Shown piece after piece: positions 6,846-11,961 of a DNA stretch of 11,961 nt. The translations under genes were made by a program, and so were the position numbers. Each line of letters begins with the position of its first letter. Positions within the stretch are counted from its first letter, which is position 1. The notes beneath the pieces were generated by a model. It was not told the origin of the DNA, searched no databases, and worked only from the letters and a program-made list of their open reading frames with translations. The DNA lies in contig JAIDFD010000138.1 of NCBI GenBank assembly GCA_029054485.1, positions 1 to 11,961 of the forward strand, in the 5' to 3' direction. The stretch comes from Clostridia bacterium (GTDB taxonomy: Bacteria; Bacillota; Clostridia; Christensenellales; Borkfalkiaceae).

Positions 6846-6864
6846 AAATAATTTGGTGATTCAG

Positions 6865-7186
6865 ATGGAAAAAGTTATTTTTTGCTGTATTCACGTGGAC
6901 GCGCGCAGAAAATACTCCCGTAAACGTAATAGTTTACAACAATGGAGTGCTTAAATTTTCGGACGGTTTTTCGTGCAAAACAGAAGAAGTGCAAACCGTA
7001 AGATGTACGCCCGACGTTCACTACGGCAACGACACTATACTTGACGCAGTAGCAATGGGTACAAGTTCTACGGGGTCGCTCACCGTCGTTGTCGACGGCA
7101 GGGAAATAGTTTACTGTAAAATAGAAAATGTAAAAGATTCTAACGACAAATTGATTAAACTTATGCTTGAATGCAGAGAAAAATAA
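6865..7186 (+). pseudogene. Small gene with an apparent +1 frameshift, unknown product
   Basis: A clean coding frame ends at TAA 7184-7186 and is open back to 6860, but its only usual start codon is a GTG at 6947 with no ribosome binding site, giving 79 residues. The frame upstream of that GTG also reads like protein (TPVNVIVYNNG). An ATG at 6865, preceded by GGTGA at 6855-6859, begins the neighbouring frame; skipping one base at the T6 run 6878-6883 joins the two into about 106 residues beginning MEKVIFAVF. The body contains beta-rich stretches (GSLTVVVDGREIVYC) and no recognised domain. This may be a real pseudogene, a homopolymer sequencing error, or a programmed shift. It sits between the membrane protein and pyrD in the same operon. 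Confidence 0.5.
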
Positions 7187-7196
7187 AAGGAAGAAC

Positions 7197-8111
7197 ATGG
7201 CTGATTTATCTGTTAATATCTGCGGAGTAAAACTAAAAAATCCGGTAATTGCCGCAAGCGGAACTTTCGGTTTCGGCAGAGAATATAATGAAATTTACGA
7301 TATTTCAAAAATAGGCGGCGTGAGTACGAAGGGTATGACGCTGCAACCGCGCGAGGGAAACCCCGTGCCGAGAATAGCCGAGGGCAAAAGCGTCATTTTA
7401 AACGCGGTCGGCTTGCAAAATCCCGGGGTGGAACACTTCATCAAACACGACCTCGATTTTTTAAAGAGCAAGGGCGTTGTCATAATTGCAAACGTAGCAG
7501 GCAAAACGCTTGACGAATACGGCGAAATCTGCGCAAAATTAAACGGTCTTGTCGATTTTGTCGAGCTGAATATTTCCTGCCCCAACGTAAAGGCGGGCGG
7601 AATGGCGTTCGGTATTAAGCCCGAAAGCATAAAGGAAGTAACCCGCGTTTCTAAAAGCGGCTTATCGAAAACCCCGCTTATGGTCAAGCTTTCGCCCAAC
7701 GTTGAAAGCATTCCCGTAAACGCCAAGGCGGCGCAAAGCGGCGGCGCGGACTGTATTTCGCTTATAAACACGCTTACGGGTATGGCGGTAGATATTGAAA
7801 GGCGCAGACCGATAATCGCCAACAATACGGGCGGCGTTTCGGGCGCAGGAATAAAGCCGATAGCTTTAAGAATGGTTTACGAGGCGGCGCACAGCGTTGA
7901 AATTCCCGTCATAGGCATGGGCGGAATTACAAGCGGAGTGGACGCGCTCGAATTTATGATGGCGGGCGCACGCGCCGTTCAGGTGGGTACGGCAAACTTC
8001 ACAGACGTAAACGCTATGCCCCGCATAATTGACGAAATGAATGCCTGGCTCGATAAACACGGAATTTTATCCGTGAACGAAATAGTTGATACCTTAAAGC
8101 TGAACGGCTGA
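7197..8111 (+). CDS. pyrD: Dihydroorotate dehydrogenase B, catalytic subunit (class 1B)
   Basis: PyrD oxidises dihydroorotate to orotate with bound FMN and hands electrons to PyrK. The class 1 catalytic base is cysteine C128 in NISCPNVK (125-132). Other motifs are ASGTFGFG (20-27), STKG with K45, NAVGLQNPG (69-77), VKLSPN (163-168), NTLTGMAVD (191-199) and the FMN phosphate site GMGGI (240-244). At 304 residues it has family length, and the presence of pyrK makes it the NAD-dependent 1B type, suited to anaerobic growth. AAGGA at 7187-7191 lies five bases before the ATG at 7197; an in-frame TTG at 7167 would extend the protein by ten charged residues not expected in the family. The serine hydrolase follows after eight bases. 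Confidence 0.96.
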   Translation: MADLSVNICGVKLKNPVIAASGTFGFGREYNEIYDISKIGGVSTKGMTLQPREGNPVPRIAEGKSVILNAVGLQNPGVEHFIKHDLDFLKSKGVVIIANVAGKTLDEYGEICAKLNGLVDFVELNISCPNVKAGGMAFGIKPESIKEVTRVSKSGLSKTPLMVKLSPNVESIPVNAKAAQSGGADCISLINTLTGMAVDIERRRPIIANNTGGVSGAGIKPIALRMVYEAAHSVEIPVIGMGGITSGVDALEFMMAGARAVQVGTANFTDVNAMPRIIDEMNAWLDKHGILSVNEIVDTLKLNG

Positions 8112-8119
8112 GAGCGGGT

Positions 8120-9529
8120 ATGAAAAAGTTTTTGGTTTGCCTTTTGCTTTCGCTTTTGACGGTTGCGAATTTTTCTGTTCCGCTTACCTCGAACGCTAAA
8201 ACCTGTCAATCGGAATATACGGGCGTTTACGGTAGGATCGATGAATACCTTAGCTTTTCTTTCGCGGCGGCGCACATTCCTGCGGCTTCGGTGATAGTGG
8301 TGGACGGCAACGGCGTGCAGTTTGAAAAATCATACGGAAGCTGTCCCGACACGCAAACGCCCTTTTTACTCGGCTCGGTCAGCAAATCGTTCACGGCGCT
8401 TTGCATTATGAAGCTTTGCGAAGAGGGCAAAATAGATTTAAACGAAAAAATTTCAACATATCTGAAAAATGCAAGATACGGCGATGAAATTACCGTTTTA
8501 CAGCTTTTAAACCAGACCGCAGGAATAGATACTTATCAAACGTTAAAAGATTATAAAGTCGGCAAAAATAAAGGCAAACACGTTTACGCCAACGTAAACT
8601 ATACTTTGCTCGGTCAGATTATCGAAGCGGTCAGCGGCGAAAGCTACGAGGAGTACGTTGGGCGTACAATTTTTAATCCGCTCGGAATGAACAAATCCGC
8701 AGCCTCTTTGCAAAAGGCGGAGGCAAACGGACTGATTACAGGATATGAAAATTATTTCGGTTTTTCCGTTCCGAAAAAGCCGCAGTTCCCTAAAAACGAA
8801 TACGACTGGATAACCGTTCCCGCAGGCTATTTATCTTCATCCGCAAGCGACTTGGGCAAGTATCTTCAATCGTATATAAATCATACGATAGTGTCCGGGG
8901 AAAGCGTAAATCAAATGTTCACAAACGGCGTGGACGTCGAAGATGATATTCCGTACCGTTACTGTATGGGCTGGAGCCGCATAACGGAACCTTTTGGAGA
9001 ACCCGTGTTAAGGCACAGCGGTCTTGTGGAAACGGGAATGTCCTGCATTTACGTTCTGCCCGAAAGAAATTTAGGCGTAGCGGTGCTTATAAATACAAAC
9101 GACTTCCTAGTGGCTCAGGGTATGATGGACTCGATCGATTGGAGCGTAACCTTAATGCTGCTCGGAATGGAACCCATTGAAATCGGAAACTGGGAGTATC
9201 CTCTATATCATTTTTTGTACGACTTGCTGTATCTTTTAATAATTGCAATCGCCGTGTTGCCGCTCGCGCTTATAAAGCTGCATATAAAGCGGCTTCCGCG
9301 CGGGAAGCGTTGGCTTAAAATTTTTGCATTAATTGCAATTCACGCGGTTTTGCCTACGGTTATTCTGCTGTTCCCGATAATCTTTCTTGCAACGCCGCTA
9401 TGGGTGGTTTGCGCTTTCGTGCCCGATTTGTTTATAATACTCGTTTCGGCGTTGGCGTTGCTTTACGCGGGCGGTGCAGTCAAAAGCGCGTTATGGATAT
9501 ATTACAGTAAAAAAGGAGTTAAAATATGA
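8120..9529 (+). CDS. Membrane-anchored beta-lactamase-fold serine hydrolase with three C-terminal TM helices
   Basis: This 469-residue protein has a signal peptide (residues 1-27, KK then a hydrophobic core), an extracellular beta-lactamase/class C penicillin-binding-like domain at about 33-345, and three hydrophobic helices at about 364-388, 399-424 and 427-452. The catalytic triplet is complete: SxxK at S86-K89 (GSVSK), YxN at Y156-N158 (YAN) and HSG at 299-301. Family members are D-amino-acid peptidases, esterases or penicillin-binding relatives. The plan of signal, catalytic domain and three TM helices matches ClbP-type peptidases, which remove D-Asn prodrug groups, but no peptide synthetase genes are seen here, so the substrate is unknown. 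The ATG at 8120 is preceded by GAGAGCGGG, and the TGA overlaps the pyrE ATG, placing the gene firmly inside the operon. Confidence 0.9.
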   Translation: MKKFLVCLLLSLLTVANFSVPLTSNAKTCQSEYTGVYGRIDEYLSFSFAAAHIPAASVIVVDGNGVQFEKSYGSCPDTQTPFLLGSVSKSFTALCIMKLCEEGKIDLNEKISTYLKNARYGDEITVLQLLNQTAGIDTYQTLKDYKVGKNKGKHVYANVNYTLLGQIIEAVSGESYEEYVGRTIFNPLGMNKSAASLQKAEANGLITGYENYFGFSVPKKPQFPKNEYDWITVPAGYLSSSASDLGKYLQSYINHTIVSGESVNQMFTNGVDVEDDIPYRYCMGWSRITEPFGEPVLRHSGLVETGMSCIYVLPERNLGVAVLINTNDFLVAQGMMDSIDWSVTLMLLGMEPIEIGNWEYPLYHFLYDLLYLLIIAIAVLPLALIKLHIKRLPRGKRWLKIFALIAIHAVLPTVILLFPIIFLATPLWVVCAFVPDLFIILVSALALLYAGGAVKSALWIYYSKKGVKI

Positions 9530-10182
9530 CTTATAAACAACAATTCATTAAATTTATGGTTGACAACGGAGTGCTGAAATTCGGAGAATTTACTTTGAAG
9601 AGCGGAAGAAAAGCCCCCTATTTTATCAACACGGGCAACTACAAATCGGGTGCGCAGCTCGCTAAACTCGGCGAGTATTACGCACGCTGTATCGAGGAAA
9701 ACGAAATTCAGGCAGATACGCTAATAGGTCCCGCATACAAGGGAATACCCCTTGCGGTAACTACTGCGATTTCCCTTCACAATCACTTCGGCAGGGATCT
9801 GAATTACTGCTTTGACAGAAAGGAAGAGAAGGACCACGGCGAGGGAGGGCTGTTCGTTGGCAAACAGCTGACCAATGGCGAGCGGGTAATTATCATAGAA
9901 GACGTTATGACCTCGGGCAAAGCCCTGCGCGAAATGCTGCCCAAAATAAAACAAGCCGCGGATGTAAAAATCGCGGGTATGGTAATTTCTGTAGACAGAA
10001 TGGAAAAGGGGCTTGAAACCGATTTTTCAGCCGTGCAGGAAGCTTACAAAGAGTTTGGCGTAAAGGTCTACTCAATCGTAAGTATGGCGGATATTATTTC
10101 CGCAATAGAAAGCGGTATAATCGCGGGAAAAGAATACCTGTCCAAAATGAAAGAATACCGCAGTAAATACGGAGTGGAGTAA
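9526..10182 (+). CDS. pyrE: Orotate phosphoribosyltransferase
   Basis: PyrE transfers phosphoribose from PRPP to orotate, giving OMP. The PRPP-binding loop reads VIIIEDVMTSGKA at 121-133, and the substrate region FTLKSGRKAPYF is at 22-33. IGPAYKGIPLA (67-77) and the flexible catalytic loop FDRKEEKDHGEGG (96-108) are intact. At 218 residues it has usual length. AAAGGAG at about 9512-9517 lies eight bases before the ATG, one of the strongest ribosome binding sites of the operon, and the ATG overlaps the serine hydrolase stop as ATGA. It is the last gene of the operon, closed by the terminator at 10184-10211. Confidence 0.96.
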   Translation: MTYKQQFIKFMVDNGVLKFGEFTLKSGRKAPYFINTGNYKSGAQLAKLGEYYARCIEENEIQADTLIGPAYKGIPLAVTTAISLHNHFGRDLNYCFDRKEEKDHGEGGLFVGKQLTNGERVIIIEDVMTSGKALREMLPKIKQAADVKIAGMVISVDRMEKGLETDFSAVQEAYKEFGVKVYSIVSMADIISAIESGIIAGKEYLSKMKEYRSKYGVE

Positions 10183-10183
10183 A

Positions 10184-10211
10184 AAAAGCCGCAGAAAAAT
10201 CTGCGGCTTTT
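10184..10211. terminator. Bidirectional terminator between pyrE and the deacetylase gene
   Basis: A perfect 12-bp stem (10184-10195 with 10200-10211) closes an AAAA loop. On the plus strand it ends in TTTT after pyrE; on the minus strand the A-run at 10181-10187 becomes seven Ts after the deacetylase gene. The outer arm overlaps the minus-strand stop codon (10210-10212), so both convergent units share it. Confidence 0.92.
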
Positions 10212-10905
10212 AAAATGCCGAAAACAGGTAGCCTTCGTCCTTATAATGTTTTATAAGCTGTTGCAGGGCTTTAACCGTGGAAGTCTTTGTAGTTGAGTCG
10301 TGCGCAAGCAAAACTATTCGTTCGGAATTAGCCGCTGTGTCCACCGCCGCGGTGTAGAGCTGTTGGGGTGTGGCGTTGTAAATTTCCGCATCGCGCATTG
10401 AGGCGTTCCAGTCAACGTATCTAAGCCCATGTGAAGTCACCGCCGAAATCAGCTCGTTTGAAAGCCCGTAGCTTCCGCCGGGGAAGCGGTACACGTCCGA
10501 AAAACTGCCCGTCACCGATTTTATAATTTCGTTGCACTCATCGATGTCCTTTAAAAGACTTTCGGGCGAGGCGTAAATTTTTTTGTACTCGTGAGAAAAG
10601 GAGTGTACGGCAAGGGTATGTCCCTCATCGTATGCACGCCTTAAAATACTCATTCTTGTCTGCGCCTGTCTGCCAATGATGAAAAAAGTGGCTTTCACGT
10701 TTTCCTCTTTCAGAACGTCCAAAATTTTAGGTGTAACCTTGTCGCTTGGTCCGTCGTCGAAGGTTAGATAAACGGTCTTTACGTTAGGACTTGGCGTATC
10801 GGCAAGGGCAAAGGTAGAGCCCTTCAACCAAAACCCGCCGCAAAAGGCGAGAATGAGCGCGCTTGCAAACATTGCCGCGCAAAAAGCGGTGAAATTTCTG
10901 TTCAT
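10210..10905 (-). CDS. Polysaccharide deacetylase (NodB domain, CE4 family)
   Basis: The 231-residue protein has an N-terminal signal peptide or anchor (residues 8-28) followed by a NodB homology domain. Motifs appear in order: TFDDGP at 48-53 (catalytic D50, metal ligand D51), HSFSH at 101-105 (metal ligands H101, H105), RFPGGS at 140-145, DW at 165-166 and LLAHD at 199-203. CE4 enzymes remove acetyl groups from N-acetylated sugars of peptidoglycan or chitin-like polymers, here outside the membrane. Relatives such as PdaA and PdaB act in spore cortex or wall modification, but I cannot assign this one to a subgroup. The ribosome binding site is weak (GGA two bases before the ATG). It lies 41 bases downstream of the SPOR-like gene on the same strand, suggesting a two-gene wall unit. 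Confidence 0.93.
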   Translation of the reverse strand: MNRNFTAFCAAMFASALILAFCGGFWLKGSTFALADTPSPNVKTVYLTFDDGPSDKVTPKILDVLKEENVKATFFIIGRQAQTRMSILRRAYDEGHTLAVHSFSHEYKKIYASPESLLKDIDECNEIIKSVTGSFSDVYRFPGGSYGLSNELISAVTSHGLRYVDWNASMRDAEIYNATPQQLYTAAVDTAANSERIVLLAHDSTTKTSTVKALQQLIKHYKDEGYLFSAF

Positions 10906-10946
10906 ATCCGTATTTTGCGCAGTTTTCCATTTTTTACAAAAAGTTT

Positions 10947-11624
10947 TTAAATTAATTCGGCGTTTATAATTTTGTCGGCAATCGCAATTTGCAGATAGCG
11001 CATATCCTTAGAAAAAAGATACCCGCCCTCTAAATCTTCGCACTCGTCTATAAGGCTTTCCAATATCTTTGTAAAGCAGTTGCTTGTATTTGCATTTAAA
11101 AGTCCGTTTAACCCGCTTTTAATCGCGGACAAAACGTCTTTAGCCTTGCTTTGGTTGTACTCACCCGTATCAAGTCCGTTTGCACACTCGTATGCAAGCA
11201 GAGAGAGTGAGTTGAGTGTGTTCAGATTTCCCCTGTAAAGTTTTGAGTTGCGCTTTGCCGAGTAACTCTGCACAGGGTAGCTTTCGGTCGTTACAGATAA
11301 AACGGTACAGTCTAAATCCCGCCTTTTAAGACTGTCACAAACGGCGTTTGCGTCTTTTTCAGAGTAGTAGCAGGAAACCGTTACATAATAATTTCCGTCA
11401 TAGTCCAATATGTATCCCGCGCCGCCGTAGCTTGAAACCGCGCTCGACAGCGAGCCCGCCGAAACCGCGTTGTCCGAAGAGCGGTAGCAGACGAAGTAGT
11501 AAGAGGTTTCAAATTCAACGCTTCCGCCGCTGAATGAAAACGCGCATACGCAGATAATTACGGTAATGGCAATTACTGCTGAAACCGCCGCTATAAAAAC
11601 AAAATTGCGCTTATCCTTAAACAT
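10947..11624 (-). CDS. Single-TM protein with a SPOR-like domain
   Basis: This 225-residue protein has an N-terminal basic stretch and one TM helix at about 8-30, probably leaving the rest outside the cell. Residues 42-112 resemble a SPOR domain: a YYFVCYRSS strand, then GNYYVTVSCYYSEKDANAVCDSLKRRDLDCTV-like alternation of strand and helix. SPOR domains bind peptidoglycan lacking stem peptides, at division septa or spores. The C-terminal half (130-225) is helical and unrecognised, with a run of small residues around 167-180. Six cysteines occur in the extracellular part. The ATG at 11624 has no Shine-Dalgarno sequence; on the minus strand TATAAT directly abuts it. The deacetylase follows on the same strand, so both likely act on the wall. 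Confidence 0.75.
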   Translation of the reverse strand: MFKDKRNFVFIAAVSAVIAITVIICVCAFSFSGGSVEFETSYYFVCYRSSDNAVSAGSLSSAVSSYGGAGYILDYDGNYYVTVSCYYSEKDANAVCDSLKRRDLDCTVLSVTTESYPVQSYSAKRNSKLYRGNLNTLNSLSLLAYECANGLDTGEYNQSKAKDVLSAIKSGLNGLLNANTSNCFTKILESLIDECEDLEGGYLFSKDMRYLQIAIADKIINAELI

Positions 11625-11715
11625 ATTATAAGATATTTTGTGCGGCGTGTTTTTATGTTTGCGCGTGTATACTGAAAAGCGTTTTAAAATTTTCTCGGCT
11701 AACCTTTAAAATTGC

Positions 11716-11743
11716 TTGCAAAATAATATTTATCTGTTATAAT
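11716..11743 (+). promoter_or_regulatory. Promoter of the tRNA-Thr gene
   Basis: TATAAT (11738-11743) is preceded by an extended -10 TG at 11735-11736 and by TTGCAA (11716-11721) with a 16-base spacer. Transcription would start near 11750, about 14 bases before the mature tRNA 5' end. It lies in the 139-base gap between the divergent SPOR-like gene and the tRNA. Confidence 0.7.
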
Positions 11744-11763
11744 TAAATAGTCAACCAAGGGAC

Positions 11764-11839
11764 GCTAATATGGCTCAGCTGGTAGAGCAGCTGATTCGTA
11801 ATCAGCAGGTCGCCGGTTCGAATCCGGCTATTAGCTCCA
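11764..11839 (+). tRNA. tRNA-Thr (anticodon CGT)
   Basis: The 76-base gene folds fully: acceptor GCTAATA with TATTAGC, D-stem GCTC with GAGC, anticodon stem GCTGA with TCAGC closing the loop TTCGTAA, and T-stem GCCGG with CCGGC closing TTCGAAT. Bases 34-36 are CGT, which reads the threonine codon ACG. The discriminator is T and CCA is encoded at 11837-11839. It is a single-tRNA unit with its own promoter and terminator. Confidence 0.96.
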
Positions 11840-11876
11840 AAAACGCAACCGATGCTTTTGCATTGGTTGCGTTTTT
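11840..11876 (+). terminator. Terminator of the tRNA-Thr gene
   Basis: A 12-bp stem (11844-11855 with 11860-11871, one G-T pair) closes a TTTT loop and is followed by five Ts at 11872-11876, starting directly after the encoded CCA. The As at 11840-11843 can extend the stem into the T-run. Confidence 0.93.
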
Positions 11877-11897
11877 GGTAATAACAAACAAATCAAA

Positions 11898-11961
11898 CCG
11901 CGTTCGCGCGAGCGAAGCGATGCTTTGCCGAGGGGTCCCTTAGGGAAACGGCAAAATCCGG
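11898..11961. repeat. GC-rich inverted-repeat element, cut by the window end
   Basis: After an AT-rich gap the sequence becomes a GC-rich non-coding block with nested symmetry: a near-palindrome at 11901-11914 (CGTTCGCGCGAGCG), and TTTGCCG (11924-11930) facing CGGCAAA (11949-11955) around an inner TCCC-TTA-GGGA hairpin. This looks like a dispersed palindromic element of the REP or small MITE kind placed after a tRNA gene. Only one copy is in the window, so its repeat nature is inferred. Confidence 0.35.

Larger units (their letters stand above)
2041..10211 (+). other. Pyrimidine biosynthesis operon (transcription unit)
   Basis: The unit runs from the promoter at 2018-2046 through leader ORF, pyrB, pyrC, pyrF, pyrK, membrane protein, small frameshifted gene, pyrD, serine hydrolase and pyrE to the terminator at 10184-10211. 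The start-stop overlaps pyrB/pyrC, pyrF/pyrK, pyrK/membrane protein and hydrolase/pyrE imply translational coupling. The only strong internal terminator is the leader attenuator. Extent is inferred from spacing and signals, not from RNA data. Confidence 0.8.

Noticed and set aside
7167..7196. TTG at 7167 as the pyrD start
   Set aside because: It would add a basic ten-residue extension overlapping the previous gene, while the ATG at 7197 has a well-spaced AAGGA.
11625..11630. Minus-strand TATAAT directly before the SPOR-like ATG as its promoter
   Set aside because: Transcription would begin inside the coding region, after the start codon, and no alternative start keeps the N-terminal TM helix.

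Overview
The window looks like chromosomal DNA of an anaerobic low-to-mid GC Gram-positive bacterium of the Clostridia type. Support comes from AGGAGG-type ribosome binding sites, a PyrK/PyrD(1B) pair (the NAD-linked dihydroorotate dehydrogenase typical of Firmicutes), a CCA-encoding tRNA gene, LysM and SPOR-like wall proteins and a NodB-type deacetylase. No species can be named from the sequence alone, and no integrase, transposase, phage gene or CRISPR array is visible.

Layout. Bases 1-1201 hold a small LysM protein and an unrecognised cysteine-rich 218-residue protein, closed by an intrinsic terminator. Bases 1268-2001 hold a stand-alone calcineurin-like phosphoesterase with its own promoter. 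Bases 2018-10211 form one long plus-strand pyrimidine operon: promoter, leader ORF with a large internal terminator hairpin, pyrB, pyrC, pyrF, pyrK, a two-TM membrane protein, a small apparently frameshifted gene, pyrD, a serine hydrolase with three C-terminal TM helices, pyrE, and a terminator. Genes are packed with 1- to 4-base overlaps or gaps of a few bases. On the minus strand lie a SPOR-like membrane protein followed by a polysaccharide deacetylase, converging on the pyrE terminator. The right end has a tRNA-Thr(CGT) with promoter and terminator, then a GC-rich inverted-repeat element cut by the window edge.

How the genes work together. PyrB makes carbamoyl-aspartate, PyrC cyclises it to dihydroorotate, PyrD with PyrK oxidises it to orotate with electrons going to NAD+, PyrE adds PRPP to give OMP and PyrF decarboxylates OMP to UMP. 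All steps after carbamoyl phosphate are present. Carbamoyl phosphate synthase, pyrI and pyrR are not in the window.

The most interesting feature is the leader at 2041-2222. A good promoter and ribosome binding site precede a 49-codon ORF that runs through a roughly 25-bp terminator hairpin with eight Ts and stops 11 bases inside pyrB. This resembles the E. coli pyrBI translation-coupled attenuator rather than the PyrR-binding leaders usual in Firmicutes. Three non-pyrimidine genes are embedded in the operon, two of them unrecognised.
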